This document shows, one piece after another, positions 1-10,961 of a stretch of 64,000 nucleotides of DNA. The notes beneath the pieces are model-generated. The model saw only the letters and a list, made by a program, of their open reading frames with translations. It made no database searches and was not told the origin of the DNA. The stretch is from contig NZ_AQXZ01000009.1 of NCBI RefSeq assembly GCF_000380645.1, positions 50,344 to 114,343 of the forward strand. The letters run 5' to 3'. The DNA comes from Smaragdicoccus niigatensis DSM 44881 = NBRC 103563. Its GTDB lineage: Bacteria; Actinomycetota; Actinomycetes; Mycobacteriales; Mycobacteriaceae. Positions within the stretch are counted from its first letter, which is position 1. Each line of letters begins with the position of its first letter. Both the position numbers and the translations under genes were made by a program.

Positions 1-578
1 GTCGGTTCGACCCCGCGGCCCGGACGAGCGACGGCCGCGTGACGACTCAGCAGGGTCTGCGCCGTTGCGGTCAGAGTCTCGGACTCCTCGCCGAACATCG
101 CCTGCTCAGCTTGCATCAACAGCGACTCGACCTCGGCGAGGACGACCGGCGCGACGCGTCCGGCATTGCCTCGACGTGGTGCGCGCACCCGCGGCCACTC
201 CGAGGGAGCGGGATACCCGACGCTGGACAGGCTCGGCAGACCGCGCCACAGCGCGCCGAGCGCGGAGCGCTGGATCGGTGTGGAGGACTCGAGCGGGCGC
301 TCCCCGAGTTGGTCGCTGATAGTGCGAAGCTGACGGACCCACGAAGCGGGCGCGGCTTTGTAGATGCGGCACGCATTCGCGTGATAGAGGATCGCCGATG
401 CGGCCAACCGCACCTCGGCCGTACCCAGCGACTGCCGCGTCACATGGATGAGGTCGGCGGGTAGCCAGCCGCGTTCGTAAGCGAAGGAAAGAGCATCGAG
501 AACTGCCCAGCCATCAGAGCGGGCGGCGGGGTTGACATGGATCGAAGCGGGTCGAACAAGCGTGCGAGTGTGGGCCAT
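1..578 (-). CDS. DUF2786 domain protein, 3' part cut off by window edge
   Basis: This reading frame opens with ATG at 578 on the minus strand and stays open to base 1, so at least 192 residues are present and the C-terminus is missing. The middle of the protein is rich in Leu/Ala/Arg. Near residues 155-185 there is a segment with the pattern EVESLL-x-QAE and SETLTATAQTLLSRH, which resembles the helical DUF2786 motif (LL-x-A-E, EA-x-A, AQ-x-L-x-R). The function of DUF2786 proteins is unknown to me. The gene diverges from the HNH nuclease gene at 695, with 116 bases between them. I see no frameshift in the visible part. Domain assignment is by pattern only. Confidence 0.6.
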   Translation of the reverse strand, partial: MAHTRTLVRPASIHVNPAARSDGWAVLDALSFAYERGWLPADLIHVTRQSLGTAEVRLAASAILYHANACRIYKAAPASWVRQLRTISDQLGERPLESSTPIQRSALGALWRGLPSLSSVGYPAPSEWPRVRAPRRGNAGRVAPVVLAEVESLLMQAEQAMFGEESETLTATAQTLLSRHAAVARPGRGVEP

Positions 579-654
579 GTCACGCAGTCTGCACCCGGGG
601 TCTGACAACTTCCTGCGCTCGGGCCGGGATCCGGCTGAAAGCGTTATTCAGCTG

Positions 655-668
655 CGATCTCGAGATCG
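655..668. promoter_or_regulatory. 14-bp perfect palindrome in a divergent intergenic region
   Basis: The sequence CGATCTCGAGATCG is a perfect palindrome in the 116-base gap between the divergent DUF2786 and HNH genes, 26 bases before the HNH start. It could be an operator, but no regulator in the window points to it. Confidence 0.25.
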
Positions 669-694
669 TGTGCGATTCCTATTGTTGCAGGTAG

Positions 695-1972
695 ATGGGC
701 CTTTTCCGGCTCCGGAACTTGTCGGAGGGTCGGTATAACTTCGAACACGTGATCGAACTCGAAGACCTGATCGTTTGGCTGCCGAACCGGAAGTCGGACG
801 TCGACGACGCCACCCGTATCGACCGGATCGCGCTGTACGAACGCGCCAAGAACGCGCTGTCCGCCGCCCAAGCCGAGGAGGCCGCGGCACTCGATGCCTC
901 GGTGCGCAAAAAGCACGCTGCCGCCGGCCTGCCACAACACCGGCAGGGCAAGGGCGTCGGCCTGGAGATCGGGCTGGCTCGGCGCGAATCGCCGAAGCGG
1001 GGCAATCTGCACCTGGGGCTCGGCAAGGCCCTGGTCGCGGAGATGCCGCGCGCCCTCGATCGCATGCGCGAGGGAGTGTTGACCGAATATCGGGCGACGA
1101 TTCTGGCTCGTGAGACGGGCTACCTCACGCGGGAGGATCGCGCGCGGATCGATGAGCTGATTTGTGGTGATGCCACGACCTTTGATGGGTGGAGCGATCG
1201 TCAGTTCGAGCAGGAGATCAAGAAGTTCGCCTATCAACTGGAGCCCGAGGCGGTGGTCAAGAGGCATGAGCGAGCGCTCAACGAACGGCACGTCAGTGTG
1301 CGTCCGGCGCCGGACGCGATGACCTACGTGACGGCGCTGGTCCCGTTGATCCAAGGCGTCGCGGTCAAGGCGGCGCTCAAGCGTGCCGCCGATGCGGCCA
1401 AGGCGCGCGGTGATGGGCGGTCACACAGCCAGATCGAGGCGGACCGGTTCGTCGAGCTGCTGACCGGCCTCGTCCACGCCGACGAGGTTCCGCTGACGGT
1501 GAACCTGACGATCAACGACCACGCATTGTTCGCCGGCGACTGCGAACCGGCGACGATTCCAGGTTTCGGTCCGGTTCCCACGGTCATCGCCCGTCGGTGG
1601 ATCAAGAAGGGAGCCCGATTCATCCGACGGCTCTATGTGCGGCCGACAACGGGTGAGCTGGTCGCGATGGAATCGCGCAAACGGCTCTTTCCGCAGAAGC
1701 TGCGCGAGTTCATCGACATTCGCGATGACACGTGTCGGATGCCGTTTTGCGGTGCCCCGATCCGGCACCGGGACCACATCCTGGGTAAGCAGCATGGCGG
1801 TGCCACCAGTGGGGAGAACGGCGCTGGCGTCTGTGAGGGCTGCAACTACGCCGAAGAATCGCCCGGCTTCAGTGCCAAACCCGTTGATGGTGAGCGGCAC
1901 TCATTCGAGATCAAGACTCCGACCGGCCACCGGTACACGTCCGTCGCGCCCAAGCTTCCGGGCTCGGCGTGA
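695..1972 (+). CDS. HNH endonuclease with DUF222 region
   Basis: This 425-residue protein belongs to the actinobacterial DUF222/HNH family (the 13E12-repeat type), usually found as multiple copies of uncertain biological role. Residues 1 to about 300 are the helical DUF222 part. The C-terminal part carries a Cys-based HNH core of the variant type: CRMPFCGAPIRHRDH, then GGATSGENG and CEGCN. The usual final His-His pair is replaced by CN, as in many members of this variant. The stop codon at 1970-1972 directly abuts the stop of the convergent metG at 1973. A second family member lies at the right end of the window. DNA cleavage is inferred from the family only. Confidence 0.85.
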   Translation: MGLFRLRNLSEGRYNFEHVIELEDLIVWLPNRKSDVDDATRIDRIALYERAKNALSAAQAEEAAALDASVRKKHAAAGLPQHRQGKGVGLEIGLARRESPKRGNLHLGLGKALVAEMPRALDRMREGVLTEYRATILARETGYLTREDRARIDELICGDATTFDGWSDRQFEQEIKKFAYQLEPEAVVKRHERALNERHVSVRPAPDAMTYVTALVPLIQGVAVKAALKRAADAAKARGDGRSHSQIEADRFVELLTGLVHADEVPLTVNLTINDHALFAGDCEPATIPGFGPVPTVIARRWIKKGARFIRRLYVRPTTGELVAMESRKRLFPQKLREFIDIRDDTCRMPFCGAPIRHRDHILGKQHGGATSGENGAGVCEGCNYAEESPGFSAKPVDGERHSFEIKTPTGHRYTSVAPKLPGSA

Positions 1973-3520
1973 TTATTCGGCTTCGACGTACCGCGGGAAG
2001 ACACCGCTCGGCGCCGGTAGCGACCGGCCGGCCTCCAAGCGGTTCTGCAGTGCTGCAAAGGAGCGCTCCGACTCTCGGCAGCCGAGCAGATCGAGCAGCT
2101 TCGCGGCCGAATCCGGCATCACCGGCTGGACGAGGATTGAGACCTGGCGGACGACCTCGAGGGTCACGTAGAGCACAGTCGCCATGCGTGCCGGGTCGGT
2201 CTTGCGCAGAACCCATGGCTGCTGGGCGGAGAAGTACCGGTTCGTCTCGGCGAGCATCGCCCACAGCGTCTCGACGGCGAGGTGCAGTGCCTGTACGTCG
2301 AAGTGCTCCTTGCACTTGGCGTACAGGTCGTCGGCCTGCGCCAACAGCGCGGTGTCTTCCGCCGTGAACTCGCCCGGCGTCGGAACGATGCCGTCCAGGT
2401 TCTTCGCGACCATCGACAGCGACCGCTGCGCGAGGTTGCCGTACTCGTTGGCGAGGTCGGCGTTGATGCGCGTCACGATCGCCTCGTGGCTGTAGTTGCC
2501 GTCCTGGCCGTACGAGATCTCCCTAAGCAGGAAGAAGCGCACCGCGTCGAGCCCGAACTGCCCGACGATGTCGACCGGGTCGACGACGTTGCCGACCGAC
2601 TTCGACATCTTCTCGCCCTTGATGTTCACGAATCCGTGCGCGAAGACGCGCTTGGGCAGCGGCAGACCGGCCGACATGAGGAATGCCGGCCAATAGACCG
2701 CGTGGAACCGGGTGATGTCCTTGCCGATGACGTGCAGATCGGCGGGCCAATAGCGCTGGTAGGACTCGGACTCGACGTCCGGGAATCCCGCGCCCGTGAG
2801 GTAGTTCGTCAACGCGTCGACCCAGACGTACATAACGTGCGCCGGGTCGCTCGGGACCTCGACACCCCAGTCGAATGTGGTGCGCGAAATAGAAAGGTCT
2901 TTGAGCCCGCTCTTGACGAAGCTGGAGATCTCGTTGCGGCGTGTGGCCGGAGCGAGGAAGTCGGGCTGGTTCTCGTACAGCGCGAGGAGCTTGTCCTGGT
3001 AGTTCGAGAGGCGGAAGAAGTAGCTCGACTCCTCGGTCCACTCGACCGGCGTTCCGCTCTCGGTGGAGAGGCGCGTTCCGTCGGGCTGGAGCGTGGTCTC
3101 GCCCTCGGTGTAGAACGCTTCGTCGCGGATCGAGTACCAGCCGGAATAGCTGTCGAGGTAGATGTCCCCGGCCGCCTCCATGCGTTTCCAGATTTCCTGG
3201 CTCGCGACCTTGTGGTCCGGGTTGGTCGTGCGAATGAAGCGGTCGAACGAGATGTTGAGGATGCCATCGAGCTTCTCGAACACGTCCGAGTTGCGGGTGG
3301 CGAATTCGCCCGGGGTGAGCCCCTCCTTGGCGGCGGACTGCTGCACCTTCTGGCCGTGCTCATCCGTGCCGGTCATGAAGAACACATCGAAGCCATCGAG
3401 ACGCTTGAAGCGAGCGATCGCGTCGGTGGAGATGTACTCGTACGCGTGACCGATGTGGGGCTTGCCATTGGGGTAGGCGATAGCCGTGGTCACATAAAAC
3501 GGCGGACGTGTGTCAGTCAT
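1973..3520 (-). CDS. metG: Methionyl-tRNA synthetase
   Basis: The 515-residue product charges tRNA-Met with methionine in the cytoplasm. The class I signatures are plain: GKPHIGH near residue 22 (HIGH motif) and GEKMSKS near residue 300. There is no CxxC zinc knuckle in the connective peptide and no C-terminal tRNA-binding (EMAP-like) domain, which matches the short mycobacterial enzyme. I chose the ATG at 3520 because the [12 protein letters not shown] start is the usual beginning of this family; an upstream in-frame extension overlaps tatD and looks unlike coding sequence. The gene diverges from tatD with only 22 bases between the two starts. It corresponds in position to Rv1007c. Confidence 0.96.
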   Translation of the reverse strand: MTDTRPPFYVTTAIAYPNGKPHIGHAYEYISTDAIARFKRLDGFDVFFMTGTDEHGQKVQQSAAKEGLTPGEFATRNSDVFEKLDGILNISFDRFIRTTNPDHKVASQEIWKRMEAAGDIYLDSYSGWYSIRDEAFYTEGETTLQPDGTRLSTESGTPVEWTEESSYFFRLSNYQDKLLALYENQPDFLAPATRRNEISSFVKSGLKDLSISRTTFDWGVEVPSDPAHVMYVWVDALTNYLTGAGFPDVESESYQRYWPADLHVIGKDITRFHAVYWPAFLMSAGLPLPKRVFAHGFVNIKGEKMSKSVGNVVDPVDIVGQFGLDAVRFFLLREISYGQDGNYSHEAIVTRINADLANEYGNLAQRSLSMVAKNLDGIVPTPGEFTAEDTALLAQADDLYAKCKEHFDVQALHLAVETLWAMLAETNRYFSAQQPWVLRKTDPARMATVLYVTLEVVRQVSILVQPVMPDSAAKLLDLLGCRESERSFAALQNRLEAGRSLPAPSGVFPRYVEAE

Positions 3521-3542
3521 GGTGACCAATACTGTAGTAGCC

Positions 3543-4373
3543 ATGGCTTTCAACCGTCCTGCGCCCGCACTCCCGGAGCCGCTGTCGCCGCTGGTCGATT
3601 CCCACACGCACCTCGACGCGTGTGGCGCGACAGACGCCGCATCGGTGGCAACCATCGTCGATCGCGCCGAATCGGTCGGTGTGGGACGAGTTGTCACGGT
3701 CGCCGACGACATCGAGGCCGCGCGATTTGCGGTGCAGGCGGCGCATTGGGATTCGCGCGTCTACGCGGCTGTTGCGCTGCATCCGACGCGGGCCAACGCG
3801 CTCGACGATGCGGCGAAAGCCGAGGTAGAGCGCTTGGTGGCGGATGAGCGGGTCGTGGCGGTGGGGGAGACCGGCCTGGACTACTTCTGGCCGGGAAAGC
3901 TCGAGGGCTGCGCCACAATCGAAGAACAGAAATCGGCGTTCACTTGGCACATTGAGCTCGCCAAGAATATGAACAAACCGTTAATGATTCATAATCGCGA
4001 TGCAAACTCGGACGTCCTTACCATTCTTCGATCGGAAGGTCCGCCGAATTCGGTCATTTTCCACTGCTTTTCGGGCGATGCCGCGATGGCCAAAGAATGC
4101 GTTGACCTGGGGTTTTACCTGAGTTTCTCGGGGACCGTCAGCTTCCGAAATGCGAAGGATCTCCACGAGGCTGCGAGGCTCGTTCCGGACGACCTGATCC
4201 TGGTCGAGACGGACGCCCCGTACCTCACTCCGCACCCCTTCCGAGGTGCCCCGAACGAGTCATACTGCTTGCCCTACACCGCATCTGCGCTGGCAGAGCT
4301 ACGTGGGGCTGATCCGCGTGATCTGTCCGTGATTGTGACCAAGAACTCCGAAAAAGTTTTCAACTTGCATTAA
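3543..4373 (+). CDS. tatD: TatD family metal-dependent DNase
   Basis: This 276-residue protein has the metal ligands of the TatD amidohydrolase-like barrel: DSHTHLD (His21 and His23), VGETGLDY (Glu), a HNRDA His, HCFSGD and the terminal ETDAPYLTP aspartate. Family members act as metal-dependent 3'-5' exonucleases. The ATG at 3543 gives a normal N-terminus; GTG codons at 3510 and 3522 are in frame but would run into or against the divergent metG. It lies directly before rpfB, as in M. tuberculosis (Rv1008-Rv1009). Confidence 0.92.
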   Translation: MAFNRPAPALPEPLSPLVDSHTHLDACGATDAASVATIVDRAESVGVGRVVTVADDIEAARFAVQAAHWDSRVYAAVALHPTRANALDDAAKAEVERLVADERVVAVGETGLDYFWPGKLEGCATIEEQKSAFTWHIELAKNMNKPLMIHNRDANSDVLTILRSEGPPNSVIFHCFSGDAAMAKECVDLGFYLSFSGTVSFRNAKDLHEAARLVPDDLILVETDAPYLTPHPFRGAPNESYCLPYTASALAELRGADPRDLSVIVTKNSEKVFNLH

Positions 4374-5627
<1,254 letters not shown>

Positions 5628-5686
5628 CAATGTGACCAATGATGTTCGTGATGATCTTGTAATAAGAATGAACGATCCGCATCAAT

Positions 5687-5695
5687 TGTTATAAT
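5687..5695 (+). promoter_or_regulatory. Extended -10 promoter for the second rpf gene
   Basis: The sequence TGTTATAAT has a perfect TATAAT (5690-5695) preceded by the TGN extension, in an AT-rich stretch that stands out in this GC-rich DNA. No good -35 hexamer is visible, as expected for extended -10 promoters. A start near 5702 would give a leader of about 100 bases that contains the hairpin at 5729-5773. Confidence 0.6.
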
Positions 5696-5728
5696 TGAAT
5701 AAGAAACCGCTGGTCAGACGGTATATAT

Positions 5729-5773
5729 CGGGGATATCGGTGAATTGATTACGTCAATTCACCGATATCCCCG
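5729..5773 (+). terminator. Perfect 20-bp hairpin between the two rpf genes
   Basis: Two perfectly complementary 20-base arms (5729-5748 and 5754-5773) flank the five-base loop ttacg. The stem is only moderately GC-rich and is not followed by a clean T-run (ccgttattt follows). It may be the rpfB terminator, or an attenuator or translational control element in the leader of the next rpf gene, whose ATG is 27 bases away. No Shine-Dalgarno sequence is obvious there. Confidence 0.55.
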
Positions 5774-5788
5774 CCGTTATTTCATTAG

Positions 5789-6502
<714 letters not shown>

Positions 6503-6532
6503 TTGCAGGGTGACGACGACGGAACAGACCCA

Positions 6533-7408
6533 GTGAGCCGGGCTAGAGGAACGGTTTCGCTGCTCGGTCCCGCCGAGATCCGCACTTTCGCCGAGGAACT
6601 CGGCATCCGTCCGACGAAACAACTCGGCCAGAACTTCGTCCACGACCCGAACACCGTCCGGCGCATCGTCGACGTCGCCGGCGTCGATGAGAACGATGCG
6701 GTCATCGAGGTCGGTCCCGGCCTGGGATCGCTGACGCTCGCGCTGCTCGATGTCGTCGATTCGGTGACCGCCGTCGAGATCGACCCCGTTCTTGCCGGCC
6801 GCCTGCCGGACACAGTGGCCCAACGCGCCGCCTCAGAGGCTCACAGGCTGAAAATCATCGGTGCGGACGCGTTGCGAGTACGGCGCGCGGATTTCGACGT
6901 CCAGCCGACGGCTCTCGTCGCCAACCTGCCGTACAACGTGTCCGTGCCGGTTCTGCTGCATCTGCTGGCCGAACTGCCGACGCTGCGGACCGCGCTCGTC
7001 ATGGTGCAGGCCGAGGTTGCCGACCGGCTCGCCGCGGGCCCCGGCAACAAGGTCTACGGGGTCCCGAGCGTCAAAGCCGGCTTCTTCGGCACTGTGTCGC
7101 GGGCGGGTTCGGTGGGCAAGAACGTCTTCTGGCCCGCGCCGCAGGTGATGTCCGGCCTCGTCCGGATCGACCGTTACGAAGAATCGCCCTGGCCCACCGA
7201 TACCGAGTTCCGCAAGCGGGTCTTCACCGTCGTTGACGCGGCTTTCGCACAACGCCGGAAGACTCTGCGGGCCGCTTTGGCGGGCTGGGCCGGTAGTGCT
7301 CCCGCGGCGGAAGAGGCGCTCCGGGCCGCGGGAATCGACCCGGCAGCCCGCGGCGAGACGCTGACCACCGCTGACTTCGTCCGGCTCGCGACCGCCCGTC
7401 GCGGCTGA
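6533..7408 (+). CDS. rsmA: 16S rRNA (adenine1518/1519-N6) dimethyltransferase
   Basis: This enzyme (KsgA/RsmA) dimethylates two adenines near the 3' end of 16S rRNA using S-adenosylmethionine. The 291-residue product has KQLGQNFV, the SAM-binding [11 protein letters not shown], acidic VEIDP and the catalytic NLPYN motif, followed by the C-terminal helical domain. I chose the GTG at 6533 (MSRARGTV); an in-frame TTG at 6503 would start right behind the rpf stop. It lies 20 bases before ispE, as in mycobacteria (Rv1010-Rv1011). Confidence 0.94.
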   Translation: MSRARGTVSLLGPAEIRTFAEELGIRPTKQLGQNFVHDPNTVRRIVDVAGVDENDAVIEVGPGLGSLTLALLDVVDSVTAVEIDPVLAGRLPDTVAQRAASEAHRLKIIGADALRVRRADFDVQPTALVANLPYNVSVPVLLHLLAELPTLRTALVMVQAEVADRLAAGPGNKVYGVPSVKAGFFGTVSRAGSVGKNVFWPAPQVMSGLVRIDRYEESPWPTDTEFRKRVFTVVDAAFAQRRKTLRAALAGWAGSAPAAEEALRAAGIDPAARGETLTTADFVRLATARRG

Positions 7409-7428
7409 GCCAGATACGCTTACTCCTT

Positions 7429-8373
7429 GTGCTGTCGGTAGTTCCGCGATCGGTGACGGTCCGAGCCCCCGCGAAGGTCAATTTGTTCCTCGCGGTCGAT
7501 GACCTGCGGCCTGATGGCTTCCATGACCTCGTCACCGTCTTTCAAGCGTTGTCGATCTACGACGAAATCACCGTCCGGCCGTCGACCGAGCTGTCGGTGT
7601 CGGTCAAGGGTGAGGGCGCCGCGGACGTTCCGACCGACGCGTCGAACCTCGTGTGGAAAGCCGCGGAGGTGCTCGCCGAGATCGGCAAGCGCGACCCCGA
7701 GGTCGACATCCACATCGACAAGTCCATCCCCGTAGCGGGTGGAATGGCGGGCGGCAGTGCCGATTGCGCGGCTGCGCTCGTCGGGCTCAATGCGCTGTGG
7801 CGTCTCGATCTGTCCCGCGACGAACTGCACGAGATCGGCGCTGAACTCGGCAGCGACGTGCCCTTTGCGCTCCAGGGCGGTACCGCGATCGGCACGGGTC
7901 GAGGCGAGAAGCTTCTCCCGGTTCTCTCCCGGAACACGTTCCACTGGGTCCTCGCCCTCGCCAAGGGCGGGCTGAGCACGCCGTCGGTCTTCCACGAGCT
8001 CGATCGCTTGCGCGCGAACGGCTCGGCTCGGCTCATGGGCGAGCCGGAACTTCTCATGCAGAAGCTCGTGCAAGGCGACGTCAACCACATCGCGGAGCTC
8101 ATCGGCAACGACCTGCAGTCCGCGGCGCTGAGCCTCAAGCCGGAGCTGCGCCGAACCTTGCGTGCCGGTCAGGAGGCGGGCGCGCTGGCCGGAATCGTGT
8201 CCGGCTCGGGTCCGACGTGCGCGTTCCTCTGTCAGGACGCCGAGACTGCGATCCAAGTCAGCGCCGAACTCGCCGGCGCCGGGGTGTGCCGTAGCGTGCG
8301 TGTGGCATCGGGTCCGGTCCACGGCGCCCGCATCATTCCCGATTATCACGGAAGGGGAGGGCATCCCTCCTAG
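7429..8373 (+). CDS. ispE: 4-diphosphocytidyl-2-C-methyl-D-erythritol kinase
   Basis: This GHMP-family kinase phosphorylates CDP-methylerythritol in the MEP route to isoprenoids. The 314-residue product has APAKVNLFL at the N-terminus, the glycine-rich ATP loop [17 protein letters not shown] and a C-terminal SGSGPT motif. The start is GTG at 7429. Its stop codon overlaps the ABC-F start by one base (TAGTG at 8371-8375), which indicates translational coupling. Confidence 0.94.
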   Translation: MLSVVPRSVTVRAPAKVNLFLAVDDLRPDGFHDLVTVFQALSIYDEITVRPSTELSVSVKGEGAADVPTDASNLVWKAAEVLAEIGKRDPEVDIHIDKSIPVAGGMAGGSADCAAALVGLNALWRLDLSRDELHEIGAELGSDVPFALQGGTAIGTGRGEKLLPVLSRNTFHWVLALAKGGLSTPSVFHELDRLRANGSARLMGEPELLMQKLVQGDVNHIAELIGNDLQSAALSLKPELRRTLRAGQEAGALAGIVSGSGPTCAFLCQDAETAIQVSAELAGAGVCRSVRVASGPVHGARIIPDYHGRGGHPS

Positions 8374-10136
8374 TGGCAAACCTCGTCAACCTCGAACAAG
8401 TCTCGAAATCCTTCGGCATCGCGCCGCTGCTCGACAACGTCTCGCTCGGCGTTCTGACGGGTGAGCGCATCGGTGTCGTCGGGCTCAACGGTGGCGGCAA
8501 GACGACGATGCTCGAGATCCTCGCCGGTATCACCGAACCCGATTCCGGGCGCGTGAGTCGCGTGGGCGGACTGCGCATGGCTGTGGTCACCCAGCGCGGG
8601 CATTTGCCAAAAGGCGCCTCAGTCCGCTCGGTCGTCCTCGACCCACTCGGCGGCGAGGAACACGAATGGGCCGGTGACGCGCGCATTCGGAACATCCTCG
8701 AGGGCATTGGCCTGCGCGAACTCGAAGACGACCTCGACGCCAAGGTCGACTCTCTTTCCGGTGGTCAGCGTCGCCGGGTGGCGCTCGCCGCGGCGCTGGT
8801 TCAAGACCTCGATCTCCTCGTCCTTGACGAACCCACGAACCACCTCGACGTCGAGGGCGTCCAGTGGTTGGCGCAGCACTTGCTGGCGCGACGCAGCGCG
8901 CTCGTGGTCGTGACTCACGACCGCTGGTTCCTCGACACTGTCGCGAGCAAGACCTGGGAGGTTGCCGACGGTCGCGTCGAGAGCTACGAAGGCGGCTACA
9001 ACGACTGGATCTTCGCGCGGGCCGAGCGCACCCGCCAGGCCGACGCGGCGGAATCTCGGCGCCGAAATCTAGCGCGCAAGGAACTCGCTTGGCTGCGCCG
9101 CGGAGCGCCGGCGCGAACGTCGAAGCCGAAATATCGAATCGAGGCGGCCGAGGCGCTCATCGCCGATGTCCCGCAGCCACGTGACGGTGTTGCGTTGGCC
9201 GCATTCGCCCGGCGTCGGCTCGGTCGCGTCGTCGTCGAACTCGAAGACGCCACGATCACCACGCCGGACGGCCGGGTTCTGCTCGAGGACCTCACCTGGC
9301 GGCTCGCGCCGGGGGAGCGCGTCGGCTTGGTTGGTGTCAACGGTTCGGGAAAGACGACGCTGCTGCGGGCGATCGCGGGGGAGGTGCAGCTGCAGTCCGG
9401 TCGACGTATCCAAGGGCAGACCGTCAGCATCGGCTGGCTGCGCCAGGAGCTCGACGATCTTCCCGGCGGCATGCGGGTGCTCGAGGCCGTTCAGGAGATC
9501 GCGGGTCGAATTCAACTGGGGGACAAAGAAATCAGCGCCGGACAGCTGGCTGAGCGACTCGGCTTCAGTCCAGCTCGGCAGCGCACGCCAGTGCGAGACC
9601 TCTCCGGAGGGGAACGTCGCCGCCTGCAATTGACCCGCATCTTGATGTCCGAGCCGAATGTCTTGCTGCTCGATGAGCCGACGAACGACTTGGACATCGA
9701 CACCTTGCAACAACTCGAGGATCTGCTCGACAACTGGGCGGGGACGATGATCGTGATCAGCCACGACCGGTACCTCATCGAGCGCGTGTGCGACTCGGAA
9801 TGGGCACTGTTCGGAGACGGAAAGCTGACCCACCTCCCCGGCGGCATCCCGCAGTACCTGGAAAGGCGGGCGGCTACGGACGCGGTTTCTGGTTCGACGG
9901 CCATCAAGCCGGCAACCGACGGTGCTGCAGCACGGGCGGCCCGCAAGGAACTGGCAAAGGTCGAGCGTTTGATCCAGAAGCTCGACGCGCAGGAAGCCAA
10001 GCTTCACGCCCAACTCGCTGCGGCTGCGACTGACCCAGCTGCGGCGCTCGCACTCGATGCGCAACTGCGCCAAGTGGTCGCCGAGAAGGAAGCCGCCGAG
10101 CACCAGTGGATGGAGCTCGCCGAACTCGCGGAGTAG
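8373..10136 (+). CDS. ABC-F family ATPase
   Basis: The 587-residue protein has two ABC ATPase domains and no membrane segments, as in the ABC-F group that acts on ribosomes (translation factors or antibiotic-resistance proteins). Walker A motifs are GLNGGGKTT and GVNGSGKTT, signature motifs LSGGQRRR and LSGGERRR, and Walker B motifs LLVLDEPTNHLD and LLLDEPTNDLD. A linker rich in Arg/Ala at about 215-270 joins the domains. The C-terminal 70 residues are a charged Lys/Glu/Ala coiled coil. The GTG start is preceded by a GGAGG-like site inside ispE. The stop lies four bases from the stop of the convergent Usp gene. Confidence 0.9.
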   Translation: MANLVNLEQVSKSFGIAPLLDNVSLGVLTGERIGVVGLNGGGKTTMLEILAGITEPDSGRVSRVGGLRMAVVTQRGHLPKGASVRSVVLDPLGGEEHEWAGDARIRNILEGIGLRELEDDLDAKVDSLSGGQRRRVALAAALVQDLDLLVLDEPTNHLDVEGVQWLAQHLLARRSALVVVTHDRWFLDTVASKTWEVADGRVESYEGGYNDWIFARAERTRQADAAESRRRNLARKELAWLRRGAPARTSKPKYRIEAAEALIADVPQPRDGVALAAFARRRLGRVVVELEDATITTPDGRVLLEDLTWRLAPGERVGLVGVNGSGKTTLLRAIAGEVQLQSGRRIQGQTVSIGWLRQELDDLPGGMRVLEAVQEIAGRIQLGDKEISAGQLAERLGFSPARQRTPVRDLSGGERRRLQLTRILMSEPNVLLLDEPTNDLDIDTLQQLEDLLDNWAGTMIVISHDRYLIERVCDSEWALFGDGKLTHLPGGIPQYLERRAATDAVSGSTAIKPATDGAAARAARKELAKVERLIQKLDAQEAKLHAQLAAAATDPAAALALDAQLRQVVAEKEAAEHQWMELAELAE

Positions 10137-10140
10137 AGGC

Positions 10141-10911
10141 CTAGTGGCGGGTGTTCACCAAGAGCAGGTTGCCGTTGTAGTGGTGCGTCACGTGGTTGAC
10201 CGTCGACCCGAAGAATCGCCCAGGTCCGGCCATGCCCGAGTTTCCGATGACGAGGAGGTCGTAGCCCTTCGCGTTGGCCAGCGTTCGGCCAGGCTGGACA
10301 CCGAGCAGCACGTCGGTTTCGATCTTCGCGGCCGGGTTCGCTGCCGTGATCGCGTCGGCCACCGGCTCGGCGATCCGGCGTGCGGCGCTGTCGCTGATTC
10401 CGACCGCAACGAGATGTGCTCGGGCACCCAGTTCTGTGCTCAGGGCCAGGCCTCGCTGAACGTCCAACCGCGACATCGGGGAGCCGTTCGTCGCGAGCCC
10501 GATCTTCGACCACTTGGGCTCGGTGCGGGTGAACAACACGTCTGCGGCACTGTGGTGCGACAGGTGGTTCGAGACGCTGACGACGATCCGGGATCCCGCG
10601 TGGTGCAGGCCCTCGGAACCGACGATGAACAGGCAGTCCGGGTTCTCCTTCGTCCACGTGTGCAGGGCGCTCGAGGGATCACCGAGGCGGACTTCCTCCT
10701 CCTCGACCTCTGCGCCGAGTTCGGCCAACTTCTGGGCTGCCTTGTCGGCAGTCTCGTTGGCCCAGTACTCGCCTTGTTCGGCGTTGGCGGCAACGATCGG
10801 CACGCAGGGAACGCCGAGCGCGGACGCCAGACTCGCTGTGACTCGAATCGCCTGGGCCGCAGCCGCAGAGCCGTCGGTCCCGACAAAGATGCGTGGATAG
10901 AGCGTCGTCAC
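10141..10911 (-). CDS. Universal stress protein, two Usp domains
   Basis: The 256-residue cytoplasmic protein contains two Usp domains in tandem, each beginning with a strand and TDGS or TNGS motif. ATP-loop-like stretches are GSEGLHHAGSR and GNSGMAGPGRFFGS. The first domain shares IVVSVSNHLSHHSAADVLF with the equivalent part of the second Usp protein at 17992-18765, so the two are paralogues. The GTG at 10911 is chosen because the domain begins right after it. Tandem Usp proteins of mycobacteria are linked to hypoxia or stationary phase, but no clear DosR box lies upstream here. Confidence 0.85.
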   Translation of the reverse strand: MTTLYPRIFVGTDGSAAAAQAIRVTASLASALGVPCVPIVAANAEQGEYWANETADKAAQKLAELGAEVEEEEVRLGDPSSALHTWTKENPDCLFIVGSEGLHHAGSRIVVSVSNHLSHHSAADVLFTRTEPKWSKIGLATNGSPMSRLDVQRGLALSTELGARAHLVAVGISDSAARRIAEPVADAITAANPAAKIETDVLLGVQPGRTLANAKGYDLLVIGNSGMAGPGRFFGSTVNHVTHHYNGNLLLVNTRH

Positions 10912-10961
10912 GGCATGCAGGCTAGGCGATGCAAGGTCATCCTGGGAAACGAAACTCCGAC

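Noticed and set aside
1..10. gtcggttcga at the window start, also in the tRNA-Leu T-arm, as attachment-site repeat
   Set aside because: Ten shared bases that lie within the DUF2786 coding sequence are expected by chance and do not continue into the tRNA 3' end.
2282..3847. Long open frame antisense to metG
   Set aside because: It is a 521-codon shadow produced by GC-rich third positions of metG; the product is Arg/Val/Asp-rich without any motif, while the metG frame has complete synthetase signatures.
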